NCBI GenBank assembly: GCA_965242575.1
Contig: OZ251461.1
Location: 2,728,001 to 2,792,000, forward strand
Source: JANQOH01 sp965242575
Lineage (GTDB): Bacteria; Pseudomonadota; Alphaproteobacteria; UBA7887
Length of the DNA: 64,000 bases
Direction: 5' to 3'
Notes under the pieces: model-generated
Databases searched by the model: none
Told to the model about the DNA's origin: nothing
What the model saw: the letters and a program-made list of their open reading frames with translations, nothing else
Translations under genes and position numbers: made by a program
Part shown: positions 26,685 to 35,525 of the stretch, one piece after another
Layout: every line of letters begins with the position of its first letter
Numbering within the stretch: position 1 is the first letter of the stretch

Positions 26685-27643
26685 CCGGCGGCGCGGCGCG
26701 CGTCCTGGTCCTCGCCGACGACCGCGCCGGCCACGCCAACCAGGCGCTCGGCGTCGCCGAGGCGCTGGGCGCGCCCTTCTCGGCGCTCCGCCTGCGCTAC
26801 AACCGGCTGGCGCGGCTTCCCAACGCGCTGCTCGGCGCGACCGCGCGGCATGCGGCGGCCGATTCGCGCCCCGCGCCGCCCTGGCCCGACCTGGTCATAG
26901 CGGCCGGGCGCCGCACGGCGCCGGTCGCGCGCGCCGTCAAGGCGCGGAGCGGCGGGCGGACGCGCCTCGTCCAATGCATGCGGCCCGGGCCCGGCGCGGC
27001 GGATTTCGACCTGATCGCGGCGCCGGCGCATGACGACCCGCCGGCGCGCGCCAACCTGCTGCGCACCGTCGCCGCGCCGCACCGCGTCACCCGCGCGCGG
27101 CTCGCCGCGGCGGCGGCGGAATGGCGCGGCGCGCTGGAGTCCGTCCCGCGGCCGCGGCTGGCGCTGCTGGCGGGCGGCGCGACCCGGCGGCGCCCCTTCG
27201 GCGCGGCGGACGCTGAAGCGCTCGCGGCGCGCGTCCGCCGGTTCGCGGCGGCGCTCGGCGGCGGAGTGCTGCTGGCGACCTCGCGGCGCACCGGGCCCGC
27301 CGCCGCGGCGCGGCTGGCGGCCGCCCTGGCGCCCGGCCGCGCGTTCCTTTGGCACAGGGGCGGCGAGAACCCGTATCTCGGCTATCTCGCGCTGGCGGAC
27401 GTCATCGTCGCCGCCGGCGATTCGACGGCGATGTGCGCCGAGGCCTGCGCGGCGGGGCGGCCGGTTTATATCGACGCGCCGCCGGACCGGACGGCGCCCA
27501 AGCATGCCCGCCTGCACCGCGCCCTTTACGACCTCGGCGCCGCCCGCCCCCTGGGCGCCGCGCACGACGCCGCCTGGCGCCCGGCGGCGTTCGACGACGC
27601 CGCCCTCATCGCCCGCGCCGTCCGCGAGCGCGGGTTGTTGTAG
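26681..27643 (+). CDS. ELM1/GtrOC1-family protein (mitochondrial fission ELM1-like)
   Basis: 320 residues. The N-terminus VLVLADDRAGHANQALGVAEAL and the C-terminal block ENPYLGYLALADVIVAAGDSTAMCAEACAAGRPVYI are characteristic of the ELM1-like family found widely in alphaproteobacteria and plants. The fold is glycosyltransferase-GT-B-like and the bacterial role is not established, perhaps envelope-related. The best start is TTG 26681, overlapping the preceding stop as TTGA, so it is translationally coupled to the Gre-like gene. Convergent with the outer-membrane protein gene. Confidence 0.85.
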   Translation: MTGGAARVLVLADDRAGHANQALGVAEALGAPFSALRLRYNRLARLPNALLGATARHAAADSRPAPPWPDLVIAAGRRTAPVARAVKARSGGRTRLVQCMRPGPGAADFDLIAAPAHDDPPARANLLRTVAAPHRVTRARLAAAAAEWRGALESVPRPRLALLAGGATRRRPFGAADAEALAARVRRFAAALGGGVLLATSRRTGPAAAARLAAALAPGRAFLWHRGGENPYLGYLALADVIVAAGDSTAMCAEACAAGRPVYIDAPPDRTAPKHARLHRALYDLGAARPLGAAHDAAWRPAAFDDAALIARAVRERGLL

Positions 27644-27736
27644 CGGGAGCCATGAGACGCATGTCCCGTCGCCGCCAGGACGCCGCTCCGCCGCGTTCCC
27701 GCCGCTTTGGCGAGCCGGCGCGGCGAGAAGGCGCTG

Positions 27737-28489
27737 TCAGCCGCCGAGCGCGGCGACGTAGGCCAGCGACACGCTCCACTCGCGGGATTCGAAGGCGTAG
27801 CCGAGCCGCGAGTCCTCCTGCCCGCCGGCGAAACCGAATTCGGCGTCCCAGGCGGAATAGCCCAGGCGCAGGTCGAAGCGGTCCTCCGCGCCGCCGAACT
27901 CGACGCCGACCCCTGCGACCCAGGGAGTAAGGCGGCGGCTCATGGTCCGCTCGCCCCGTATCCCCAGGCGGGCGTTGCGGTGTTCGGCGGCGATGTCGAC
28001 CTCGACCCGCCGCAGGCCGGCGAACAGGTAGAACGTGCGCCCCGGCCCCAGGATTTTCGCTCCCCGCGGCGCGTAGCCCAGACGCGCATTGACGCCCAAG
28101 CCGCCGCGCGAATCGAGCCGCCACGCGCCGGGCCACACGTCCAGGTCGCCGCCGCCGGTCCCGGGCAGGACTCCCGAAACGCCGTCGTCGGGGCGCAGCG
28201 TCCCCTCGATCTCGCCCGCGAGGAGCCAGCGGCCGGAGAGGAAGACGCGGTAGCCCAGCGTCGTCGCGAGGGCGCCGGCGGTCCCGCGCGCCCGGTCTTC
28301 CGACACGCGCGGGGCGGAAGGAGCGGCCCCGAACGACTTGCGGTACTCCACCGCCGAATGGCGCGCTTGCAGCGCGGCGCCGGCGTAGAACCCATCCCCC
28401 GCGCCGGCGGCCGGCGCCCACGCGCCGGCCGCGAACAGGCCGGCGACCGCCGCCGCCCCGACGCGGCGCCGCAAAGGTCGCGCGTTCAT
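27737..28489 (-). CDS. Outer-membrane beta-barrel protein, unknown function
   Basis: 250 residues with a signal peptide (VGAAAVAGLFAAGAWAPAAGA, cleavage near AGAGD). The mature part alternates hydrophobic and polar residues with many Tyr and Trp (FYAGAALQARHSAVEYR, FYLFAGLRRVEVDIAAE). It ends in strands such as WSVSLAYVAALGG, typical of eight-stranded OmpA/OmpW-like barrels. Last gene of the minus-strand group dapE-membrane protein-OMP, 19 nt after the membrane protein. The exact family is uncertain. Confidence 0.7.
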   Translation of the reverse strand: MNARPLRRRVGAAAVAGLFAAGAWAPAAGAGDGFYAGAALQARHSAVEYRKSFGAAPSAPRVSEDRARGTAGALATTLGYRVFLSGRWLLAGEIEGTLRPDDGVSGVLPGTGGGDLDVWPGAWRLDSRGGLGVNARLGYAPRGAKILGPGRTFYLFAGLRRVEVDIAAEHRNARLGIRGERTMSRRLTPWVAGVGVEFGGAEDRFDLRLGYSAWDAEFGFAGGQEDSRLGYAFESREWSVSLAYVAALGG

Positions 28490-28508
28490 CGAAGCCTCCC
28501 TTCCCCCG

Positions 28509-29120
28509 TCACCACAGCTGCAGGACGACCGGCGAAATCAGCATGCTCACCAGGGTGGTGAGCGCGACGACGCCGATCGACTGGAGCGTATCCAGAATCA
28601 TCACGACCCGCACGACGCGGAACTCGATAATCGCCACCATCGCATAGACGGCGAGCATGAACGGGCTCAGCACGCGCGGCGCGATATAGACGACGATCTC
28701 TGCCATGCAGACGACGATGGTCGTCGCCACCGTCAGCCAGTTGAAGGCGATCACCATCGCCGGGAAGCGGTGGATCCGTTGCAGCAGCAGCCCGAGGCCG
28801 AGAAACGCCAGCGCGACCGCCGGCCAGGACAGGAAATAGACCGTCAATTCGAAATCAATCGGCCGCGGCTCCCTGTCGGGGTCCAGCGCGGCGAGGATCG
28901 TCGCCGACGCATGGCGTTCGACGAGGAAGAACGGCAGCGCCACCAGCGCGGCGAAGAACGAACGCCAGAACCCGTCGGCGCTGACGTCGAAATGCTCCAG
29001 CCCGTCCGGGTTGCGCGCGGCGAGTTTGAGCACGCCGCGGAACGCCGCGATGAGCGCCCGGACGCCGCGCAGCATGTCGCGGAGGAACCGCAGGCAGATC
29101 AGAAGGAGGAGGTCCCTCAT
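28509..29120 (-). CDS. Integral membrane protein, unknown function
   Basis: 203 residues from ATG 29120, whose first base is the last base of the dapE stop codon (TGATG), implying coupling. About five hydrophobic helices are visible: FFAALVALPFFLV, YFLSWPAVALAFLGLGLLL, WLTVATTIVVCMAEIVVYI, LAVYAMVAIIEFRVV and VVALTTLVSMLISPVVL. The N-terminal 45 residues are amphipathic and basic (FLRDMLRGVRALIAAFRG). Genes of this kind often sit after dapE in Rhodospirillales-type genomes; I do not know a function. Confidence 0.75.
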   Translation of the reverse strand: MRDLLLLICLRFLRDMLRGVRALIAAFRGVLKLAARNPDGLEHFDVSADGFWRSFFAALVALPFFLVERHASATILAALDPDREPRPIDFELTVYFLSWPAVALAFLGLGLLLQRIHRFPAMVIAFNWLTVATTIVVCMAEIVVYIAPRVLSPFMLAVYAMVAIIEFRVVRVVMILDTLQSIGVVALTTLVSMLISPVVLQLW

Positions 29121-30283
29121 CACGGCGCGAAATACCGCCGCAGCACCGCGCCATAGACCTCCGCCAGCGCGCGGATGTCGGCGACCGGCGCGTGTTCGTC
29201 GATCTTGTGCATGGTCCGCCCCACCAGCCCGAACTCGACGACGGGGCAATGGTCCTTGACGAAGCGGGCGTCCGACGTGCCGCCGCCGGTCCCGAGCGCC
29301 GGGCGCCGCCCGGTCGCCTCCTCCACCGCATCGGCGACCAGCGCGGTGAACGCGCCCGGCGGGGTGAGGAACGCCTCCCCCGACAGGCGATGGTCGAGCG
29401 CGTAGCGGACTCCCGGCCCGCCGGCGGCGTCGAACGCCGCGCGCAGCCGCGCCAGCAGCCCGGCGCCGGTGTGGCGGTCGTTGAAGCGGACGTTGAACGC
29501 GGCGCGCGCGCGCGCCGGGATCACGTTGCCCGCCGGGTTGCCCACGTCGATGCTCGTGACCTCCAGGTTGCTCGGCGCGAAATGTTCGGTCCCCTCGTCG
29601 AGGGGCGCGTCGATGACGGCGGCGAGCATGCGGACCAGCCGCGCCGCCGGGTTGTCGGCGAGATGCGGGTAGGCGACGTGGCCCTGCCGGCCCTCGACCT
29701 CGAGCGCGCAGGAGAGGCTGCCGCGCCGGCCGATCTTCACCACATCGCCCAGGACCTCGGCGCAGGTCGGCTCGCCCACCAGGCAATGGTCGATGGACTC
29801 GCCGTTCTCGGCCATCCAGGCGAGCGCCTTGCGGGTGCCGTTGACCGCCGGCCCCTCCTCGTCGCCGGTGACGAGCAGGCTGATCGAGCCCGGCGGGTCG
29901 GGGCGTTCGGCGAGGAAGTCGCCCGCCGCGGCGGCGAACGCCGCGATCGCGCCCTTCATGTCCGCCGCGCCGCGGCCCCACAGCGCGCCGTCGGCCAGTT
30001 CGGCGGAGAAGGGCGGGCGCGACCAGTCGCCCTCGTCGCCCGGAGGGACGACGTCGGTGTGGCCGGCGAAGCAGAAATTGGGCGCCGCCGCGCCGCGCCG
30101 CGCATACAGGTTGTCGACCGGTTCGGTCCCCGGCTCCGAGAACCGCAGGCGGCGGCAGGCGAAGCCCAGCCCCTCCAGCGCCGCGGCCAGCGCGTCGAGC
30201 GCGCCGGCGTCCGCCGGCGTGACGCTCGGCCGGCGGACCAGCTCGCGCGCAAGCGCGACGGCGTCGATGCGCCCGGCGCCCAT
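29120..30283 (-). CDS. dapE: Succinyl-diaminopimelate desuccinylase
   Basis: 387-residue M20 metallohydrolase converting N-succinyl-LL-diaminopimelate to LL-diaminopimelate and succinate in lysine and peptidoglycan synthesis. Zinc ligands are in FAGHTDVVPPGD and GRGAADMKGAIAAF; the catalytic Glu pair is in LLVTGDEEGPAVNGT; a dimerisation domain with VEGRQGHVAYPHLADNPAARL follows; the last His is in RTMHKIDEHAPV. Full length. 29 nt after the VOC gene and overlapping the membrane protein gene, so it belongs to a four-gene minus-strand operon. Confidence 0.95.
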   Translation of the reverse strand: MGAGRIDAVALARELVRRPSVTPADAGALDALAAALEGLGFACRRLRFSEPGTEPVDNLYARRGAAAPNFCFAGHTDVVPPGDEGDWSRPPFSAELADGALWGRGAADMKGAIAAFAAAAGDFLAERPDPPGSISLLVTGDEEGPAVNGTRKALAWMAENGESIDHCLVGEPTCAEVLGDVVKIGRRGSLSCALEVEGRQGHVAYPHLADNPAARLVRMLAAVIDAPLDEGTEHFAPSNLEVTSIDVGNPAGNVIPARARAAFNVRFNDRHTGAGLLARLRAAFDAAGGPGVRYALDHRLSGEAFLTPPGAFTALVADAVEEATGRRPALGTGGGTSDARFVKDHCPVVEFGLVGRTMHKIDEHAPVADIRALAEVYGAVLRRYFAP

Positions 30284-30312
30284 GCCGCCGCCCGCGCCGC
30301 GCTGCGCCGCGC

Positions 30313-30771
30313 CTATCGGCCGGCGGGGCGCTGGATAAACTCGACCGTCACGCCGTCCGGGTCGCGCGTATAGACCACGCGCCCGCCCGTGTTCGGCCCG
30401 GTGTGCAGGTCCTGGGGTTCGCTCAGGGGCGTCACGCCGTGGGCGGCGGCCGCGGCGAGGGCGGCGTCGATGTCGTCGACGTCGAAGGCCACGTGCGCGA
30501 ACCCGGCGTCGCAGGGGCGCGATTCGACCCGCCCGCGGTCCGCCGGCGCCTTGTATTCGATCAGTTCGAGCCGGTGGCCGGGCCCCTGGACGTAGGCGAC
30601 CTCGATGTCGGCGCCCGGCACCCCCACCACGCGGCCGATCATGGCCGGGTCGCGCGGCCCGCGATGCAGGAGCGCGAAACCGAGCGCCTCGGTGAAGAAC
30701 GCCACCGAGCGGTCGAGATCGGACACGGTGAAACTGGTGTGGTTCGTCCCCACGACGCGGAATCCGGCCAC
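30313..30771 (-). CDS. VOC-family (glyoxalase-like) metalloprotein
   Basis: 152 residues with the two-module VOC fold. Putative metal ligands are in order: His in GTNHTSFTV, Glu in HRLELIEY, His in GFAHVAFDV and Glu in VTVEFIQRP. Glyoxalase I, dioxygenases and epimerases share this fold; the DxDDIDAALAAAAAHG and TRDPDGVTVEF blocks are common to lactoylglutathione lyase-like proteins. Substrate undetermined. First gene of the operon running to 27737. Confidence 0.85.
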   Translation of the reverse strand: MAGFRVVGTNHTSFTVSDLDRSVAFFTEALGFALLHRGPRDPAMIGRVVGVPGADIEVAYVQGPGHRLELIEYKAPADRGRVESRPCDAGFAHVAFDVDDIDAALAAAAAHGVTPLSEPQDLHTGPNTGGRVVYTRDPDGVTVEFIQRPAGR

Positions 30772-30846
30772 GGCGCGCTCCCTTCCCCGGGTTATGGCGG
30801 TTCGGCCCGCATCATAGCGCGCGGCGGCGGCGGTTTCACGGGCGCG

Positions 30847-30876
30847 TTGACGGCGGGCGGGCGGGCGCGCTATAGG
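30847..30876 (+). promoter_or_regulatory. Sigma-70-type promoter for the bactofilin genes
   Basis: TTGACG (30847-30852), an 18-bp GC-rich spacer and TATAGG (30871-30876). It lies 30 nt upstream of the first bactofilin ATG, with GGGAGG as ribosome-binding site. Confidence 0.55.
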
Positions 30877-30905
30877 ATGGGCAGGCGGCTCACGGGGAGG
30901 GACGA

Positions 30906-31457
30906 ATGAGCGTCTTCGGCGCTAACAGGAACGGCGACACTCCGGTCAGGCAGGCGGGCGCGCCGCCGCCGCATCCCGCGCCGTCGGCGCGCCCGGCGGA
31001 GCCCGCGCGGGCGGGCGCCGAGGCGTCGGTCATCAACAGCGGCGTCAAGGTGGTCGGCAACATGGAGAGCGATGGCGACATCATGGTCGCCGGCGCCGTC
31101 GAGGGCGACATCGCCAGCGTCGGGCTGACGGTCGGCGAGGGCGCGATGGTCAAGGGCACCATCGCCGCCGGGACGGCGACCATCCTCGGCCGCGTCGAGG
31201 GCGAAATCCGCACCCGGACGATCCGCGTCGCCGCCACCGGCGAGATCGTGGGCGACATCGCCTACGAATCGCTGTCGGTCGATTCCGGCGCGCGCATCGA
31301 CGGCCGCGTGCGGAAGGCGGATCCGGAGGCGCGCGCCGCCGCCGCGAACGCCGGCAAGACCGCCGCAGCCGAAAGCGGCAAGGCCGCTGCGCCCGCCGGC
31401 TCCGGCGGAGGCGGCGCCGCCAAACCGGCCCCGCAGGCGGCGGCGCGGAAGCCCTGA
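30906..31457 (+). CDS. Bactofilin (polymer-forming cytoskeletal protein) 1
   Basis: 183 residues. The central beta-helical bactofilin domain (about 40-140) is marked by repeated short strands: INSGVKVVGNMESDGDIMVA, GAVEGDIASVGLTVGEGAMV, GTIAAGTATILGRVEGEIR and ATGEIVGDIAYESLSVDSGA. Flanking Pro/Ala-rich N- and Lys/Ala-rich C-terminal tails are probably disordered. Bactofilins polymerise without nucleotide into membrane-associated filaments that organise cell-wall enzymes. A second bactofilin gene follows after 19 nt. Confidence 0.93.
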   Translation: MSVFGANRNGDTPVRQAGAPPPHPAPSARPAEPARAGAEASVINSGVKVVGNMESDGDIMVAGAVEGDIASVGLTVGEGAMVKGTIAAGTATILGRVEGEIRTRTIRVAATGEIVGDIAYESLSVDSGARIDGRVRKADPEARAAAANAGKTAAAESGKAAAPAGSGGGGAAKPAPQAAARKP

Positions 31458-31476
31458 CCCGCGCGCCCGGCGCGGC

Positions 31477-31923
31477 ATGTTCTCGCCGTGGCGCGGGCGC
31501 AAGCCCCAGGGCCAGGACGCGGCCTCGCCGGCGGCGCGCGGCGGGCCGCGCCGCAGCCGCAAGGGCGGCGGCGAGGCGGTCATCGGTTCTGGCGCGCGCT
31601 TCCACGGCGCGTTCTCCGGCAACGTCGACATCGCCATCCGCGGCGACGTGACCGGCGAGGTGCTCGGGCGGCGCATATCCGTCGGCCCCGACGCCGCCGT
31701 CGACGCCTCGCTGAAAGCCTACGCCGTCGAGATCGCCGGCAGCGTGCGCGGGCGCGTCGAGGCGGTGGAGGTCAGTCTGGCCCCGACCGCCATCGTCGAC
31801 GCCACCATCGTCCACACCCGCCTGCGCATCGAGAAGGGCGCGGCGGTGAGCGGCACCCGGCCGTGGCACCCGGCGGCGGAGATGACCCGGCGCTGCGAAG
31901 CCTGGACGCGCGAATTCCCCTGA
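31477..31923 (+). CDS. Bactofilin 2
   Basis: 148 residues with a Lys/Arg-rich N-terminus (FSPWRGRKPQGQ) and then the bactofilin beta-helix: VIGSGARFHGAFSGNVDIAI, RGDVTGEVLGRRISVGPDA, YAVEIAGSVRGRVEAVEVS and ATIVHTRLRIEKGA. Tandem with bactofilin 1 and transcribed together, suggesting mixed or sequential filaments as in Caulobacter BacA/BacB. The C-terminal 20 residues (AEMTRRCEAWTREFP) are helical and specific to this copy. Confidence 0.88.
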   Translation: MFSPWRGRKPQGQDAASPAARGGPRRSRKGGGEAVIGSGARFHGAFSGNVDIAIRGDVTGEVLGRRISVGPDAAVDASLKAYAVEIAGSVRGRVEAVEVSLAPTAIVDATIVHTRLRIEKGAAVSGTRPWHPAAEMTRRCEAWTREFP

Positions 31924-31958
31924 CCGCCGGCGCGTCCCGCGCCCCGAACGAGGCCGCC

Positions 31959-32930
31959 ATGCCCACCCGCATCCCCGACGAAGCCGACCCGCCCACCCGC
32001 GCCCTGCTCGAATGGGTTAACGACGCCGCGCCGCCGCCGCTGCACGGCATGGCGCCCGCAGACGCGCGGCGCGCCTTCGACGAACGCCGCGCGCGGGTCG
32101 ACCTCGACCCGGTCCCCCTGGCGCGAATCGAGGACCTCGCGTTCGACGGCCCCGGCGGGCCGGTCCCTGTCCGGCTTTACGGCCCGCGCCCCGCCGGCGG
32201 CGCGCCGCTCCCGCTGCTGGTCTATTTCCATGGCGGCGGGTTCGTCATCGGCAATCTGGAGAGCCACGATTCGCTCTGCCGCCGGCTGGCGGACGGCGCG
32301 GAGTGCCTCGTCGCCGCGGTGGATTACCGCCTCGCGCCCGAACACCCCTTCCCCGCCGCCGCCGAGGACGCGGCCGCCGCGCTCGACTGGGCGGCGGAGA
32401 ACGCAGCCGCGCTCGGCGCCGATGGCGAACGGATCGCGGTGGCCGGAGACAGCGCCGGCGGAACGCTCGCCGCGGTCACCGCCCGGCACGTCCGCGACCG
32501 GGCCCGCGACCGGGGCGCGCCCGCGCTCCGCGCGCAGGTCCTGGCCTATCCCGGCCTCGACCCGGCGAACCGCCATGCGTCGACCGCGGCCTTCGCCGAC
32601 GTGTTCCCCATCGACAAGGCGATGCTGGCGTGGTTTTACGGCCATTACTTCGGCGGCCGCCCGGCGCCGAGCGGCGACCCGCGCGCGGCGCCGGGGCTGG
32701 CGGCGGACCTCGCCGGCCTCGCCCCGGCGACGATCCTCACCGCCGGCCTGGACCCGCTATGCGACGAGGGCGCCGCCTACGCCGAACGCCTCCGGGAGGC
32801 CGGCGTCGCCGTGGACTACGTCTGCTACGAGGGGACGGTCCACGGCTTCCTGGGCATGGGCAAGGCGCTGCCGCACGCCGAACGCGCCATCGCGCGCATG
32901 TGCGCCGCGCTCGGCGCGGCCTTCGCGTAG
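31959..32930 (+). CDS. Alpha/beta-hydrolase, hormone-sensitive lipase family esterase
   Basis: 323 residues from ATG 31959. The oxyanion motif is YFHGGGFVIGNLESHD, the nucleophile Ser is in VAGDSAGGTLAAV, the Asp is in TAGLDPLCDEG and the His is in GTVHGFLGMGKALP, so the triad is complete. Cytoplasmic carboxylesterase of the HSL/BFAE group (family IV); natural substrate unknown. It follows the bactofilins by 35 nt and converges with the TRAP permease gene, whose stop lies 3 nt away. Confidence 0.93.
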   Translation: MPTRIPDEADPPTRALLEWVNDAAPPPLHGMAPADARRAFDERRARVDLDPVPLARIEDLAFDGPGGPVPVRLYGPRPAGGAPLPLLVYFHGGGFVIGNLESHDSLCRRLADGAECLVAAVDYRLAPEHPFPAAAEDAAAALDWAAENAAALGADGERIAVAGDSAGGTLAAVTARHVRDRARDRGAPALRAQVLAYPGLDPANRHASTAAFADVFPIDKAMLAWFYGHYFGGRPAPSGDPRAAPGLAADLAGLAPATILTAGLDPLCDEGAAYAERLREAGVAVDYVCYEGTVHGFLGMGKALPHAERAIARMCAALGAAFA

Positions 32931-32933
32931 TCC

Positions 32934-34328
32934 CTACGGCCCGTAGAGCAGTTTCGGCAGCCAGGTCGCCATCGCCGGGAACGCGGCGAGAATGCCGAGC
33001 ATGGCCAGTTGCATCGCCACGAAGGGGGCGACGCCGCGGTAGATGTCGGTGGTCTTGACCTCCTCCGGCGCCACTCCGCGCAGGTAGAACAGCGCGAAGC
33101 CGAACGGCGGGGTCAGGAACGACGTCTGGATGTTCACCGCGATCATGATCGCGAACCACACCGGGCTGATCCCCTCGTTCATCAGGATCGCCGGGCCGAC
33201 GATGGGCACCACGACGAACACGATCTCGATGAAATCGAGGAAGAAGCCGAGGACGAACATCAGCGCCATCGTCAGCAGCATGGCGCTGAACACGCCGCCC
33301 GGCAGGCCGTGGAGGAACTCGGCGACGATCTCGTCGCCCTCGAAGCCGCGGAACACCAGGCTGAACAGCTGGGCGCCGATGAGGATGGTGAACACCATCG
33401 ACGACACCTTGGCGGTGGAGAACATCACCTCGCGCAAATTGGCGAGGGTGAGCTGCCGGCGCATCGCCGCGAGCGCCAGCGCGCCCATCGCCCCGACCCC
33501 CGCCGCCTCGGTCGGCGTGGCCAGGCCGACGAGGATCGACCCCAGCACCAGGACGATGAGCAGCAGCGGCGGCATCAGCACCATCAGCACGCGCCCGGCC
33601 ATCTCGCGCCCGCTTATCGCCGCCCGCTCCTCCGCCGGGATCGGCGGCATCCGCTCCGGGTGGATCGAGGCGTAGAAGACCTGCCAGGCGATGTAGAGCG
33701 CCACCAGGGCGAGGCCGGGGATCAGCGCGCCGACGAACAGGTCGGCGACCGACACCGGATCCGGCGCGAAATTGCCCGCCGCCAGCTGCGCCTGCTGGTA
33801 GGCCGCCGAAATCTGGTCGCCGAGCAGGATCAGCACGATCGACGGCGGGATGATCTGCCCCAGCGTGCCGGCGGCGCAGATCGACCCGCAGGCGATCGGC
33901 GGCGCGTAGCCGCGCTTGAGCATGGTGGGCAGCGACAGCAGACCCATGGTGACGACCGTGGCGCCGACGATCCCCGTGGACGCGGCGAGCAGCGCGCCGA
34001 CCACGCTCACCGCTATCCCCAGGCCGCCGCGCATGCGCCCCATCAGCAGCGCCATGGTGTCGAGCAGCGCCTCGGCGAGTTTGGAGCGCTCCAGCATCAC
34101 GCCCATGAACACGAACAGCGGGACGGCGATCAGCAGGTCGTTGGTCATGATGCCGTAGATGCGGTTCGTCAGCGCCTGGACGAAGGCGAGTTCGAACACC
34201 TCGAAATACGCGCCGATGAGCGCGTAGATCAGCGCCACGCCCGACAGGGTGAAGGCGACCGGGAAGCCGAGCAGCAGCGCGCCGCACAGCGTGAGCACCA
34301 TGGCGATGACGTAGAGTTCGTAGACCAC
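32934..34328 (-). CDS. dctM: TRAP transporter large permease (DctM type)
   Basis: 464 residues, about 12 hydrophobic helices. DctM-family blocks: LLGFPVAFTLSGVALIYALIG, FVFMGVMLERSKLAEALLD, ASTGIVGATVVTMGLLSLP and the CGSICAAGTLGQIIPPSIVLI signature. It is the ion-coupled transport channel of tripartite ATP-independent periplasmic systems, importing carboxylates, taurine or similar substrates with a separate binding protein. The DctQ gene is 15 nt upstream. No DctP binding-protein gene is in the window, so the substrate cannot be guessed. GTG start. Confidence 0.94.
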   Translation of the reverse strand: MVYELYVIAMVLTLCGALLLGFPVAFTLSGVALIYALIGAYFEVFELAFVQALTNRIYGIMTNDLLIAVPLFVFMGVMLERSKLAEALLDTMALLMGRMRGGLGIAVSVVGALLAASTGIVGATVVTMGLLSLPTMLKRGYAPPIACGSICAAGTLGQIIPPSIVLILLGDQISAAYQQAQLAAGNFAPDPVSVADLFVGALIPGLALVALYIAWQVFYASIHPERMPPIPAEERAAISGREMAGRVLMVLMPPLLLIVLVLGSILVGLATPTEAAGVGAMGALALAAMRRQLTLANLREVMFSTAKVSSMVFTILIGAQLFSLVFRGFEGDEIVAEFLHGLPGGVFSAMLLTMALMFVLGFFLDFIEIVFVVVPIVGPAILMNEGISPVWFAIMIAVNIQTSFLTPPFGFALFYLRGVAPEEVKTTDIYRGVAPFVAMQLAMLGILAAFPAMATWLPKLLYGP

Positions 34329-34343
34329 GCCGCCGCCCCCGCC

Positions 34344-35084
34344 CTAGAGCGCGTGTTCGGGGGCGTCGGGCGCGGCGTCCTCCACCCCGCGCAGCGTCGC
34401 CCAGGCATGCGCCATGCGCGACAGGCCCTGGAGGATCATCGCCGCCGCGAACGCCCATATGCAGGTCTTGAGCAGGTAAACCGCGTGGACTCCGCGCTCC
34501 TCCAGCGAGCCCTCGCATTCGGCCCAGCTGTTGAGCACGTAATCGCCCGAAAACAGGACGATGGTGACGCAGACGGGGATGAGGAACAGCGCCGAGCCGA
34601 ACATGTCCACCATCGCCCGCCGGCGCGGGGTCATCCTGAGGTAGAACACGTCGACGCGGACGTGCCCGTTCCACAGCAGCGTGTAGCCGGCGCAGAGCAG
34701 GAACACGGCGGCGTGCATGAAGCGCACCGATTCCTGCATCCAGATGAAGCCGATTTCGAATCCGTAGCGCAGGACGACGATGAGCACGGTGACGAGCACC
34801 ATGACCAGCGTGAGCCAGGCGGCTCCGCGCCCCACCCGGTCGTTGACCGCGTCGACGGCGCGCGCGACGGCGACGAGGGCGGGTTCGCCGCCGCCCGCGG
34901 CCCGGCGCCGCGCCAGCGCCGCCAGCGCGATGGCGGCGAGCGGCAGGCCGACGACCATGGCGACGATCCACGCGCCGCCGAACGCCCATTGCGCCGCCGC
35001 CGCCAGCGGCGCCAGCGCGCCCGACAGCCCGGCCTTGAGCCCCTCGCACAGGCCGAGCGCGGTCATCCCCCCGGTTTCGCTCAC
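34344..35084 (-). CDS. dctQ: TRAP transporter small permease (DctQ type)
   Basis: 246 residues, longer than usual DctQ because of an N-terminal hydrophobic extension (WAFGGAWIVAMVVGLPLAAIA). The canonical four-helix DctQ region begins near residue 80: ARAVDAVNDRVGRGAAWLTL, VLRYGFEIGFIWMQESVRFM, GHVRVDVFYLRMTPRRRAMV and the final helix AAAMILQGLSRMAHAWATL. It forms a complex with DctM. First gene of the pair; the 440 bp upstream hold only a broken DUF433 gene. Confidence 0.9.
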   Translation of the reverse strand: MSETGGMTALGLCEGLKAGLSGALAPLAAAAQWAFGGAWIVAMVVGLPLAAIALAALARRRAAGGGEPALVAVARAVDAVNDRVGRGAAWLTLVMVLVTVLIVVLRYGFEIGFIWMQESVRFMHAAVFLLCAGYTLLWNGHVRVDVFYLRMTPRRRAMVDMFGSALFLIPVCVTIVLFSGDYVLNSWAECEGSLEERGVHAVYLLKTCIWAFAAAMILQGLSRMAHAWATLRGVEDAAPDAPEHAL

Positions 35085-35197
35085 CCGCGACGCCTCCCGT
35101 CCGGTCCGGCGCGCCCCCGCCCGGCGCCCGCGACACTAGAGAACGCCGCGCGCCGCGCCAAGCCCGCCTTCCGGGCGCCGCCTCCGGCGAATCGCGC

Positions 35198-35430
35198 TCA
35201 GGCCGTCTCCGCCGGGAGCGGCGCGAAGGTCGTCCCCGCCACGGTTCTCGCCGCGAACAGGATGCAGGCCAGAACGTCCTCCCGAGCGACGCCGCAATAC
35301 TCGGCGACGATGGCTTCGACCGTCTCGCCATGGGCGATCATGTTGAGAACATGCTCCACCGTCAGGCGGGCGCCCTTATGGCGGCTTTCCCGGCCATCAC
35401 CCGGGGGTCCAGCGCGATACGCTCCAGCAA
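35198..35430 (-). pseudogene. DUF433-family antitoxin-like gene with a frameshift
   Basis: Reading leftward, one frame gives LERIALDPRVMAGKAAIR. After a one-base shift the next frame gives RLTVEHVLNMIAHGETVEAI, AEYCGVAREDVLACILFAA and ends at 35198. Together these match DUF433 proteins (DPxVmxGKP.I.GtRltVe.vL), usually antitoxins paired with a PIN-like DUF5615 toxin. The break lies near the expected IRGTR motif, and no toxin gene is adjacent. 35085-35197 and 35431-35525 hold nothing else recognisable. Confidence 0.65.
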
Positions 35431-35525
35431 CCCCGATCTTCCATCCCGCAACCTCCCCGAACGCGATAGCGCGCCGCCATTGCAGGCGACGTCCGTCGAA
35501 CGCCAGCCGGCGCTGCGCGCGGCGC

